The notes under the pieces were generated by a model. The model was given only the letters and a program-made list of their open reading frames with translations. It did no database searches and was not told where the DNA came from. Made by a program: the position numbers and the translations under genes. A DNA stretch of 64,000 nucleotides from Holophagaceae bacterium (GTDB lineage: Bacteria; Acidobacteriota; Holophagae; Holophagales; Holophagaceae): assembly GCA_009783055.1 (NCBI GenBank), contig WRHW01000002.1, positions 35,745-99,744 of the forward strand, written 5' to 3'. This document shows positions 27,637-35,797 of this stretch, one piece after another (within the stretch, counting starts at the first letter, position 1; every line of letters begins with the position of its first letter).

Positions 27637-28674
27637 TCAGACAAATTTTTCTTCAAAGAGCTTTCGAAGCCCTTTGTGTTCCCGCAGTTCCCAAAGGGTG
27701 ATTTCTGCATGGTCTTTAGAATAACCATTACCTACAATCATCGTAATATCTTTGCCAACACCTTCGGCACCAAGAGCCGCTTTCCCAAAATGGGTAGCCA
27801 TGCTAAAGAAGTAAACTGTGCCGCCTTGGCGACAGGGCAGGATGGTGGTCATCTCTGTGTCTGGAATATTTACGCAATTAAATACAACGTCATACTCTGC
27901 ACCACCATTTGCCTCCAAAGCCTTATGCAGATGGGCAACCGGTGCTGTAGCATTTTCTACAATCACTTGGTGGCAAAGATTAAGCGACATTAATGTATCA
28001 GTGTAACCAGCGTTGCGAACACTACATACAACTCGGCCTGTTGGGCCAACTCTCTTCATAGCCTCATATGCAACCAGCATCCCTGATTTGCCACCTGCCC
28101 CAATAATTAGGACGCTCTGTCCAGACCCAATGAGTCTGGCCGCCTGGGCTGGGGCTCCTGCAACGTCCAGTGCCGCCAGTGCCAAACCTTCATCCATATC
28201 ATCAGGCAATTTGGCATAAACCCCTGATTCAAAGATGATCGCTTGGCCTTTGATTTCCACTCTGTCTATTTCTGGGCGAATGTTGAGTATTTTTTCTATT
28301 TTCAGAGGTGTCAGGCTTAATGAAACTAGGGACGCGATGCGATCCCCAACGGCCAATTGCCTACCTGAAAGAGCACTCCCAACTTTTGCTACTGTGCCAA
28401 TAAACATACCACCTGAGCCGGTGACTGGGTTCTGCATTTTGCCACGTTGCGAGACGATATTTAATATCTCAGCTTCTAGCTTTTTCATGTCCCCACCGGT
28501 GGCCTGCTCGAGCTGAGTAAAACTAGCTGAGTCAATGTTTAAGGCAGACACATCTACCAGTATCTCATTGTCAAAAGATTTCGACATATCGTTATCCAGC
28601 CGTATGGCCGGCTGGGGCAGAACTCCAATTGGCTCGATTACCCTGTGTGAACCGTACTTGCAACCCATGCTCAT
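27637..28674 (-). CDS. kdd: L-erythro-3,5-diaminohexanoate dehydrogenase
   Basis: NAD(P)-dependent oxidative deaminase of lysine fermentation, converting 3,5-diaminohexanoate to 5-amino-3-oxohexanoate. 345 residues from the ATG at 28674, four bases after a perfect AGGAGG; the frame runs back to a TTG at 28698. Family text is unmistakable: GCKYGSHRVIEPIGVLPQPA, EILVDVSALNIDSASF, RGKMQNPVTGSGGMFIGTV; the nucleotide-binding loop is IIGAGGKSG. The product of KamDE is its substrate and the kat gene follows 71 bases later. kce and the coenzyme A steps are not in this window. Confidence 0.95.
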   Translation of the reverse strand: MSMGCKYGSHRVIEPIGVLPQPAIRLDNDMSKSFDNEILVDVSALNIDSASFTQLEQATGGDMKKLEAEILNIVSQRGKMQNPVTGSGGMFIGTVAKVGSALSGRQLAVGDRIASLVSLSLTPLKIEKILNIRPEIDRVEIKGQAIIFESGVYAKLPDDMDEGLALAALDVAGAPAQAARLIGSGQSVLIIGAGGKSGMLVAYEAMKRVGPTGRVVCSVRNAGYTDTLMSLNLCHQVIVENATAPVAHLHKALEANGGAEYDVVFNCVNIPDTEMTTILPCRQGGTVYFFSMATHFGKAALGAEGVGKDITMIVGNGYSKDHAEITLWELREHKGLRKLFEEKFV

Positions 28675-28798
28675 AGAACCTCCTATGTTGATTGTCAAAA
28701 AAGCATTCGATTAGCCTTTCTAACCTATCGCCTCCCATAATATTAGCACTAAAGCTACCCATTTGGCACTAGTACCTAGTAACGCTTTATACCGGTTT

Positions 28799-28844
28799 AA
28801 CTTTTTGTAGCTGAACTGTTATATGCAAGGATTTGCGGGCAAAT
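28799..28844 (+). repeat. Dispersed intergenic element R3, copy 1
   Basis: Core AACTTTTTGTAGCTGAACTG at 28799-28818 is identical to 62714-62733. In both copies a short hairpin follows; here ATTTGC-GG-GCAAAT at 28831-28844. Function unknown. Confidence 0.65.
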
Positions 28845-28849
28845 CCCGA

Positions 28850-28889
28850 CCTAGTGCAATGTAATATTTAAATGTTACATTGCACTAGG
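28850..28889. other. Perfect 15-bp inverted repeat upstream of kdd and of the gene at 28963
   Basis: CCTAGTGCAATGTAA at 28850-28864 and its exact complement at 28875-28889, with a 10-base A/T loop that itself contains ATTTAAAT. It lies in a divergent intergenic region, so it is not at either gene's 3' end and has no T-tract. An operator for a dimeric regulator, a mobile-element remnant or a regulatory RNA hairpin are all possible. Confidence 0.8.
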
Positions 28890-28915
28890 CATCTAGCGTA
28901 TTGTTTTTGGAATCT

Positions 28916-28943
28916 TTGAATAACAATTTCCATCTTATATAAT
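28916..28943 (+). promoter_or_regulatory. Sigma-70-type promoter for the gene at 28963
   Basis: TTGAAT at 28916-28921, 16-base spacer, TATAAT at 28938-28943. Transcription would begin near 28950, giving a leader of only about a dozen bases that just includes the GAGG ribosome binding site. Confidence 0.65.
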
Positions 28944-28962
28944 GATGACTTGAGGTCTACAG

Positions 28963-29331
28963 ATGTTTTTTCCGCCCCCGCAAGAGCCTCCGGCGATAAT
29001 CCAAGAATCCTTCGCGGACGTGCCACGCCTCCATCCTGCTGACTATGGCCCCCCAAAGTCTGCGATGACTGAAAAGCATCTGGACATAAAAACGCTAGGG
29101 ACGTTGCTTTATGGGGTAGTGGTAGTTATCGAAGGCACCCCGTTTGTATATGGACATGAGAGTTCCCCAGTTGTACGATTTAACAAATTTAACAAAAATT
29201 CGCTGGGATTTAGGATAGCCAACGCATCATCCTATTCAAATTACGCATGGCGAGCACCCTATTGGTGGGATGCTGGTGCTCTCAAGAGTGGCCCAAATGT
29301 AGTCCAAAGAATCTACCCGATAGGATTCTGA
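28963..29331 (+). CDS. Small protein of unknown function
   Basis: 122 residues, no family recognised. Pro-rich start (MFFPPPQEPPAII), a hydrophobic stretch LGTLLYGVVVVIEGTPFVYG and a Trp/Tyr-rich end (YSNYAWRAPYWWDAG). Support for being a real gene: a consensus promoter, GAGG eight bases before the ATG, and a perfect hairpin just after the stop (29339-29372). It stands alone between kdd and the GT2 genes. The hydrophobic part is too broken for a confident membrane helix. Confidence 0.6.
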   Translation: MFFPPPQEPPAIIQESFADVPRLHPADYGPPKSAMTEKHLDIKTLGTLLYGVVVVIEGTPFVYGHESSPVVRFNKFNKNSLGFRIANASSYSNYAWRAPYWWDAGALKSGPNVVQRIYPIGF

Positions 29332-29338
29332 GATATAG

Positions 29339-29372
29339 TACCAAGTTGCACCCGTATGTGTGCAACTTGGTA
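29339..29372. repeat. Hairpin repeat family R1, copy 2 (perfect)
   Basis: TACCAAGTTGCAC, an 8-base loop, and the exact complement GTGCAACTTGGTA, beginning eight bases after the stop codon at 29331. Probably a 3'-end structure although no T-run follows. Arms recur at 5205-5217 and 40629-40641. Confidence 0.75.
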
Positions 29373-29438
29373 TGACGGCAATGCGAAAGCGGTGTCCGCA
29401 GATCAACTAAAAACTGAGAATTTGCATAAGAGGCCAAC

Positions 29439-30746
29439 ATGCCACTAATTTCCCTAGCTATGATTGTAAAAAACGAAGAGGCACATCTAGCTCACTGCCT
29501 TGAGTCGGTAAAGGCACTTGTAGATGAAATGGTGATAGTAGATACTGGCTCTACAGATAGAACTATCGAAATCGCAAGAGAATATTCTGCAAAGATATAT
29601 AACTTTGAGTGGTGCGATGACTTCTCCGCCGCCCGCAATGAGAGTTTGAAACACTGCTCTGGGAATTGGGTATTGATCTTGGACGCAGACGAGGCCATCG
29701 ATCCACTTGACTATGAAAAGATAAAAAATGCCTGTCTGAACCCTACTGCGGATGCATATTCCCTCATACATCGCCACTACAGGACTACTGCCAATGTTTC
29801 AACTATGGGTTACATCAAAGTTCCCAATTTATCGGGCTATACAGAGGGAAAGGAAATATCTTTTTATTCTGACAATGAAACTTTGAGGCTGGTCAGCACA
29901 TTCGATGGTTTGGCTTTTTCTGGCAGGATTCATGAACAAATTTCATCTTCGCTTTTATCTCATAACAAGTACTTTGAGGCGTTGGATGCTGTAATTCACC
30001 ATTACGGAAAGTTGTTTGCCAACAGGCAAGAGCATAAAGCCCAATATTACTTGGAGCTTGCAATCCAAGAGGCAGAAAATGATCCATCAAATTCTTGGAC
30101 ACAATTTAATTTATTGCAACAGGCTCTGGCGGCAGGACGGTGGGAATTGGCACACAATGCGGCACAAGCGTGTTTAGAAAATAGCGCAAAGGTAGAACCA
30201 TTTGTCCTGTATGGCAACGGTGTTGCTCTTAAAGAATTGGGCAGGCATGAAGAAGCAATTAGATACTTTGATATGTTGCTGGATATAAACCCCAAACATG
30301 CTCTGGCGTTGTGTGAAAAAGGTTCTTCGCTGGTAGCAACAGGAAATATTTCTGCTGGCCGTCTGCTTGTCATTCAAGCTATGGAAGTAGAGCCAGGCTA
30401 TGCGCCGGCATACCAATATCTATCTCAATTGGACTTTAGTATGGGAAAAATAGACTCTGCCCGCACAATAGCAATGAAAGCACTTGAGATTGCCCCTAGT
30501 GAACAAGACCTGTATAGCCTGTTGCTGAATATCGAATTGGCAAATAATAACCACCAACAGGCCGCAAAGGTTGCAATGGCAGGCGTTCAGAATTGCCCCA
30601 ATGGTGGTAATGGCTTGTGGCACCGCCTAGCATCGGTTTACCTGATGAAAGAGGGCAAACTGGAGGAGGGGAGGTCTATACTGAATAGGGGTCTTAAAGC
30701 CTTTCCAGACGACCCTGAGTTGGAGAGGTTGAAGGGGATGATTTAG
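29439..30746 (+). CDS. GT2 glycosyltransferase with C-terminal TPR repeats, paralogue 1
   Basis: 435 residues. N-terminal GT-A domain: SLAMIVKNEEAHLAHCLES, VDTGSTDRT, and the metal-binding DxD in LILDADEAIDP. From about residue 215 the protein is TPR repeats (GNGVALKELGRHEEAIRYFD, LDINPKHALALCEKGSSL and so on). GAGG lies five bases before the ATG. The first 110 or so residues are nearly identical to those of the gene at 31041, while the rest is clearly diverged. The acceptor is unknown; GT2-TPR proteins often decorate surface polymers or proteins. Confidence 0.9.
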   Translation: MPLISLAMIVKNEEAHLAHCLESVKALVDEMVIVDTGSTDRTIEIAREYSAKIYNFEWCDDFSAARNESLKHCSGNWVLILDADEAIDPLDYEKIKNACLNPTADAYSLIHRHYRTTANVSTMGYIKVPNLSGYTEGKEISFYSDNETLRLVSTFDGLAFSGRIHEQISSSLLSHNKYFEALDAVIHHYGKLFANRQEHKAQYYLELAIQEAENDPSNSWTQFNLLQQALAAGRWELAHNAAQACLENSAKVEPFVLYGNGVALKELGRHEEAIRYFDMLLDINPKHALALCEKGSSLVATGNISAGRLLVIQAMEVEPGYAPAYQYLSQLDFSMGKIDSARTIAMKALEIAPSEQDLYSLLLNIELANNNHQQAAKVAMAGVQNCPNGGNGLWHRLASVYLMKEGKLEEGRSILNRGLKAFPDDPELERLKGMI

Positions 30747-30791
30747 TTTCTAGTCACCAGGTACTAGTTGCTAGAGAAATGGGGAAGCCGT

Positions 30792-31028
30792 ATGGGTATT
30801 TCAAATTACCAAAACTTGGAGGTATGGAAAAAAGCGATGGGTTTGGCAAAGGAAATATATCTACTAATACTGAATAGTGTTCAACAGGTTGAACGCAACC
30901 TAGTATTAACCCTTTTGGATACGGAGCCAACAAAGCAAATGCTTACTAAAGTAGACAAAATGGCAACCGCCCTCCTAAATCGGAAAAATCTCCAATCTAG
31001 CGACCAGAAACTCCAAACTAGTAACTAA
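30792..31028 (+). pseudogene. Internally deleted four-helix-bundle (23S rRNA IVS-type) protein remnant
   Basis: The frame begins like the common four-helix-bundle family (NYQNLEVWKKAMGLAKEIYLL) and ends like its last helix (MLTKVDKMATALLNR), but only about 79 residues are left of a usual 115-125 and the conserved centre, including the usual SIPANIAEG segment, is missing. Imperfect CTAG-rich repeats flank it (30751-30774 and 31000-31026). It lies exactly between the two GT2 paralogues. I read it as decayed; a real short protein cannot be excluded. Confidence 0.55.
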
Positions 31029-31040
31029 CATGAGGCCATC

Positions 31041-32354
31041 ATGCCGCTGATCTCCCTAGCTATGATTGTAAAAAACGAAGAGGCGACTTTAGCCCACTGC
31101 CTGGAGTCGGTAAAGTCCCTTGTAGATGAAATGGTGATAGTAGATACCGGCTCTACTGACATGACTATGGAAATTGCAAGAGAATATTCTGCAAAGATAT
31201 ATAACTTTGAGTGGTGCGATGACTTCTCCGTCGCCCGCAATGAGAGTTTGAAACACTGCACTGGGGATTGGATTTTGATCATGGACGCTGACGAGGCCAT
31301 CGACGCTCTGGACTATGAAAAGATAAGGAATGCCTGTCAGAATCCTACCGCCGATGCGTATAACCTAATATCACGTAACTACATGCCATCTTCCAATTCG
31401 ACATCCCAAGATTCAGGAACTGTTCCAAACAAATCAGATTACAGCGAGGGAAAAAATCTCCCCTTTTATGCAGACAATCCATGTCTTAGGTTGGTAAGAG
31501 CGTTTGATGGGCTTTCTTATAGTGGCAAAATACATGAATCAATCGGGCCATCATTGGTGGCGAACCAAAAGATCATTGTTGAAAACAACGCAGTGATCCA
31601 CCACTATGGCAAGTTATTTAGCGACAGGGAAGAACATAAAGCCAAATACTATTTTATGCTAGCTCGGCTGGATGCAGAAAAAAAACCGGGCGACAGAACA
31701 GCACTATTCAACCTTTTGCAACAGGCACTGGTGGCCAAACAATGGGAAGTGGCACTGAATACTGCCCGCACTTGCATAAAATTGTTTGCGGAATTAGATC
31801 CCCTCATTTTCTATGGGGCTGGCCTTGCCTTACAGGAACTTGGAAGACACGCAGAGGCAATATTATATTTTGATAAGCTGGTAGGTGAGGTTCCAAACCA
31901 TGCTCTTGGAATAATACGAAAGGGATATTCCCTAGAAATTCTTGGGGATGTCGAAACTGGTCGCGAGTTGATGAAGAAGGCTATAGAAATTTCACCGGAT
32001 TATGTTCTTGGATATGGATATTTGGCAGAATTGGAAATGCGCGCCAATAATTTCGACGTGGCGCGCAAAATAGCCTTGGAAGCAGTGAACTTGGCTCCTA
32101 AAGAGCCTACACTCTATGATTTATTAATTAAAATTGAACTTTCCAGAAATGACTACTCGCAGGCGGCCACCGAAGCAATACGAGGAATACGGCGGTGTCC
32201 ATATGGTGGTGGGGGAGTGTGGCACCGAGTGGCGGCCATGCAATTATTTCAAACAGGCGAAAACGTTGCGGCGCGATCAATGCTAAGATTGGGGCTACAG
32301 GCTTTTCCAAAAGACCCAGACTTAATCCGACTAAAAAAAATGATGTTTGGGTAG
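31041..32354 (+). CDS. GT2 glycosyltransferase with C-terminal TPR repeats, paralogue 2
   Basis: 437 residues with the same architecture as the gene at 29439: GT-A domain with VDTGSTDMT and DxD in LIMDADEAIDA, then TPR repeats from about residue 215 (GAGLALQELGRHAEAILYFD and onwards). It even shares the upstream GAGG ribosome binding site context. After residue 110 the two paralogues are only moderately similar, so acceptor specificity has probably diverged. Ends 290 bases before the diguanylate cyclase frame. Confidence 0.9.
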   Translation: MPLISLAMIVKNEEATLAHCLESVKSLVDEMVIVDTGSTDMTMEIAREYSAKIYNFEWCDDFSVARNESLKHCTGDWILIMDADEAIDALDYEKIRNACQNPTADAYNLISRNYMPSSNSTSQDSGTVPNKSDYSEGKNLPFYADNPCLRLVRAFDGLSYSGKIHESIGPSLVANQKIIVENNAVIHHYGKLFSDREEHKAKYYFMLARLDAEKKPGDRTALFNLLQQALVAKQWEVALNTARTCIKLFAELDPLIFYGAGLALQELGRHAEAILYFDKLVGEVPNHALGIIRKGYSLEILGDVETGRELMKKAIEISPDYVLGYGYLAELEMRANNFDVARKIALEAVNLAPKEPTLYDLLIKIELSRNDYSQAATEAIRGIRRCPYGGGGVWHRVAAMQLFQTGENVAARSMLRLGLQAFPKDPDLIRLKKMMFG

Positions 32355-32435
32355 TCATACTGTTTCCTTGCTAATTTGATAAATGACTGAGGAAAAGTTA
32401 CACTATGCAAGGCTCTTCGGCTTGCATGTAGAAAC

Positions 32436-32444
32436 TGGTATAAT
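32436..32444 (+). promoter_or_regulatory. Candidate extended -10 promoter element
   Basis: TGGTATAAT, an extended -10 (TGnTATAAT), directly after a small hairpin ATGCAAG/CTTGCAT (32405-32427). Positioned to transcribe the diguanylate cyclase gene. The gap 32355-32644 has no other recognisable gene. Confidence 0.4.
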
Positions 32445-32644
32445 TTCTAGGTACACTGAGATTAGCTACTGGAAACAGCCGTGTAGCCTATTCGCAATCG
32501 CCTTTTTATAAACACACAGTAGAACGCAGTGGGCTAGGATTTTACACCTCCAAGGGGGCAACCATCAACCACTCATCAAAAACAAACAAGCGCAAAAAAC
32601 CCACCAGTCGCAAAATATCAAACAATTTTCGCAATTCAAGCGCA

Positions 32645-34249
32645 TTGATATTTATGTTTGCAATTATTCTGGTGATGTCTATTGCTCTCTTAAATGTACA
32701 AAAAATAACTAATACGGTATCCAAGGATTATGCTCGCCTATATTCAACTAATACAGCAATAACCCTCGGTTCACACCTTAATAACGAAATTGCCCTCATC
32801 AACAAAGTTTCGCATTCTAAAGTTGTAATGGATTGGTTCGAAGATGAATTTAATACTCGCAAAAAAGCTACTGCACTTGATGAAATACTTGAAACCATAA
32901 ATGAACTACATTCTCATAATATATATTTGGCGATAAATAAATCCTTTAATGAGTACACTATAGGGAAAAAAACTACTATTAATACCCTTGTATCCCGCTC
33001 AAAACTTACTCCTGGTTATTTTGATGATGAATGGTACTTTGAGTGTCTTAAGTCTCCAAATGAATACCGGTTAAATGTCGATGTAGACAAGATATTAAAT
33101 AGAAAACTGGTATGGATTAATCACAAGGTTGTTAGGAATGGCGTACCTTTAGGCGTAATAAGCTCCGGACTGGAATTTTCCAAATTGGCAGAGAGTCTGT
33201 TGTCTAAATACGACAGCAAATACGTACGGGGCGTTATTATTGACGAGAAGGGCATCGTACAAATGGATAGTGCAAGTATAGGCGATGAAAGTTTTATCCA
33301 GTACGGACATGGCTACCAAGTTGGAGATGAGTTTAGAGACCCTGCTTTTGTAAAAGCTCTTGAAGCCTACCTAGAAAACATTGACGGATATTTTGAAACC
33401 CCCGAAACCATCGCTCAACAATTGTCCACTGGTTATTACAATTTTTCCACAATTGCTTCTATTGGAGCTACAAACTGGTCTGTCATTATCTTTTTTAATT
33501 CATCTTCTTTATTTACAATAAAATGGTTATTGCCAATGTTTATAGGTATGTTAGCGATTTTTATTGCTTACGCCTTTACCATCGGATACGTCAGTTTTCG
33601 CCTATTATTTAAACCAATTCAGCTACTTATTAGCAGCCTTTCAAAGGTTAGAGAAACCAAAAATGCAAAGATTTATGGCACCGACCGAGATGATGAGATA
33701 GGTAGCCTTTCGTTGGCTATTAAAGACCTGCTGGGGCAGGTGCATTATGATGCTCTGACCGGTATTTATAACAGGCGTTTTTTGGAAGAAAATTTGTACA
33801 CCATTGTAAATACCATGATTCGCTCGCATGGAATTCTTTCTGTATTTATGATCGATATCGATTTTTTTAAAAAATATAATGATACCTACGGGCACGGGAA
33901 AGGCGATGAATGTCTAAAATTAGTGGCAAATACGCTAAGCGACAGTCTCAAGCGAACCAACGACATAGTAGCAAGGTATGGGGGCGAAGAATTTGTAGCT
34001 GTATTACCATATGCTGGCGAGTCTGGTGCAATGGAGATAGCTAATACCTTAATAGATAATGTTTTAGCCCTTGGAATACCCCATGAAAAAAATACCGCCG
34101 CCGACTGCGTTTCTATTTCAATCGGCATCACCACAGCAGTCGTAACGCAGAGACTAACGGCCAAAGCATATCTTGAGCGAGCAGACGAGGCGTTATACAA
34201 GGCCAAACAGGACGGTCGGAATAGGTATTACTTTTTGCCCCTCGATTGA
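32645..34249 (+). CDS. Membrane diguanylate cyclase with extracytoplasmic sensor
   Basis: At least 534 residues. Membrane helix 1 (MFAIILVMSIALL), a Cache-like sensor of about 270 residues, membrane helix 2 (WLLPMFIGMLAIFIAYAFTIGY), a HAMP-like linker and a GGDEF domain with active site RYGGEEF and a product-inhibition I-site RTND five residues before it. All catalytic features are present, so it should make cyclic di-GMP. The start is uncertain: 32645 is a TTG with no Shine-Dalgarno that would begin directly in a membrane helix, yet the same frame is open upstream to 32444 and encodes a basic, cytoplasmic-looking N-terminus. See findings. Confidence 0.9.
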   Translation: MIFMFAIILVMSIALLNVQKITNTVSKDYARLYSTNTAITLGSHLNNEIALINKVSHSKVVMDWFEDEFNTRKKATALDEILETINELHSHNIYLAINKSFNEYTIGKKTTINTLVSRSKLTPGYFDDEWYFECLKSPNEYRLNVDVDKILNRKLVWINHKVVRNGVPLGVISSGLEFSKLAESLLSKYDSKYVRGVIIDEKGIVQMDSASIGDESFIQYGHGYQVGDEFRDPAFVKALEAYLENIDGYFETPETIAQQLSTGYYNFSTIASIGATNWSVIIFFNSSSLFTIKWLLPMFIGMLAIFIAYAFTIGYVSFRLLFKPIQLLISSLSKVRETKNAKIYGTDRDDEIGSLSLAIKDLLGQVHYDALTGIYNRRFLEENLYTIVNTMIRSHGILSVFMIDIDFFKKYNDTYGHGKGDECLKLVANTLSDSLKRTNDIVARYGGEEFVAVLPYAGESGAMEIANTLIDNVLALGIPHEKNTAADCVSISIGITTAVVTQRLTAKAYLERADEALYKAKQDGRNRYYFLPLD

Positions 34250-34278
34250 TTTTGACTATTCATCAGGAGTTACACCAA

Positions 34279-34698
34279 ATGTCCATATATATGAAAGCCA
34301 TTCCCCTGATTTTGATTGGGGTTTCATTAAATGCCTTTGCCCAGATCGCCATGAAAAAAGCCGTGGGGCTGGCAGGCATGGAGTGGAGCTTTTTGCCTCT
34401 GGTAAAACTATTCCTTCACCCATGGATGCTCGTCTGCATGGCTTGCTATGCCATCAGTATTCTCGCTTGGGTAGGTGCTATCAAGTGGGTTCCAACCAGT
34501 TATGCCTTCCCCTTCATGGCTCTGGCATTTGTGTTGGTTGCACTTATGTCGAAGTGGCTCTTGAGTGAAACAATACCTCCCATGCGCTGGCTGTCTATAT
34601 CCATCATCGTACTAGGGGTATGTCTCCAAGCGTTTTCAGAGGAAGCACAGCCAATAAAAGAACAGACTACTGTTAAAAATACCACAGATCGTCAGTGA
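34279..34698 (+). CDS. Small multidrug resistance/EamA-type (DMT superfamily) transporter
   Basis: About 139 residues with four membrane helices, beginning AIPLILIGVSLNAFAQIAMKKA, and the ending WLLSETIPPMRWLSISIIVLGVCL typical of half-size DMT proteins such as ArnE/ArnF and SMR pumps. AGGAG nine bases before the ATG at 34279 decides the start; the frame begins at 34246. The short hydrophilic tail is charged. Substrate unknown. Confidence 0.85.
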   Translation: MSIYMKAIPLILIGVSLNAFAQIAMKKAVGLAGMEWSFLPLVKLFLHPWMLVCMACYAISILAWVGAIKWVPTSYAFPFMALAFVLVALMSKWLLSETIPPMRWLSISIIVLGVCLQAFSEEAQPIKEQTTVKNTTDRQ

Positions 34699-34819
34699 TC
34701 AGATACTCGTTCTGCCAAGAGCCAAAGCTAGGAAAACTTGGCATTAGATATAATCCCCTTGTGACAACCTGCCGATAAGTAATGTGCGGGTATATTGTGT
34801 ACCATGCAGGAGTCAGGGA

Positions 34820-35779
34820 ATGTCGGTAATAAATTTTGCAGGGCAAACAGATGGTGATCAAAAAGTACTGTTACAAACCGTCAGAAAAAGTATGTCTCAA
34901 AGCAAGTCTGGAAAAACCCTGAATCTCCAGCTTGGTCAGGATGATCGCCCCATGGTCTCATTTAGCAATGAGGCAAAGCAAATGCTTGAGGCAAGAGAAG
35001 CTGAAAAGAGGGCAAGAGCAAAAGAAATGGTTGACAAGCTAAACGAAAAGGCAAGGCAGATGCAGGAAGCGGCAAGGCAGATTCGGGAAGCGGACAAGGC
35101 GAGACAAAAAGAGGCACTGCAACAAAAAATAGCCGATACAAAGCAAAGGCTGAAGGCACTTGTAGAAATGATGCGCTCAGCCCTGTTGTTTGGCGATAAA
35201 AAGGCCGCGGCGGCCATAGCCAAAGAAGCCGCGAAACTGGCCAAGGAATTGGCAGTGGCTCTAAAGGAATATGGCTCCCAAGATGCCGGTGGCGATATTT
35301 CTATGCCCGAATTTAATATTTCTGAAGACCCGGAAACATCCGAGAATGCAGAGAGTATAGCTGGTGCAAAAGATGTCGATAGTGTGGAAAACATCGACTC
35401 AGATGCCGCTGAGCAGGTGGCCGCCGCCGAAGCCGCTATCAAGACAGCCACAGGCTCCGAAGATGATGACGCTGGTCGGACGACTACCGAGAACACAAAA
35501 GATGCTCTAAAAGAGCTTGTCAGTCAAAAACTCCAGAAAACCAAAGAAGTCAAGGGTGGGTTGGGATTTGAGGACGACCTAAAAATAATTGTTGTCCTGC
35601 TAAGGTCTATTGCTTCAATGGCTAGAGCAACAGCAAAGCAAAAAAACACCATGGCAAATAACCCGCCCGCAAATAGCCAATCAGAGAAAAAAACAGCTGA
35701 AGAAATCGAAAAATCAGCCAAAGATATAGAAAAAGCCATCAAAGAAATCGAATTGGCGGCGGGGGCGATTTCCGTCTAA
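34820..35779 (+). CDS. Ala/Lys/Glu-rich coiled-coil protein, function unknown
   Basis: About 319 residues from the ATG at 34820 (AGGAG eight bases upstream). Residues 50-150 are almost pure heptad-like helix rich in Ala, Lys, Glu, Arg and Gln (EAEKRARAKEMVDKLNEKAR, AAAAIAKEAAKLAKELAVAL). An acidic, disordered-looking middle (SEDPETSENAESIAGAKDVD) is followed by a second helical region and KTAEEIEKSAKDIEKAIKEIE at the end. No signal peptide or membrane helix. I recognise no family. Convergent with the secretion ATPase, 18 bases apart. Confidence 0.75.
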   Translation: MSVINFAGQTDGDQKVLLQTVRKSMSQSKSGKTLNLQLGQDDRPMVSFSNEAKQMLEAREAEKRARAKEMVDKLNEKARQMQEAARQIREADKARQKEALQQKIADTKQRLKALVEMMRSALLFGDKKAAAAIAKEAAKLAKELAVALKEYGSQDAGGDISMPEFNISEDPETSENAESIAGAKDVDSVENIDSDAAEQVAAAEAAIKTATGSEDDDAGRTTTENTKDALKELVSQKLQKTKEVKGGLGFEDDLKIIVVLLRSIASMARATAKQKNTMANNPPANSQSEKKTAEEIEKSAKDIEKAIKEIELAAGAISV

Positions 35780-35797
35780 TAGAGTTGGAAAATTAAC

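Noticed and set aside
34936..35742. Long minus-strand frames opposite the coiled-coil gene
   Set aside because: They are Ser/Ala/Phe-rich shadows of a Glu/Lys/Ala-rich helix gene that has its own ribosome binding site on the plus strand.
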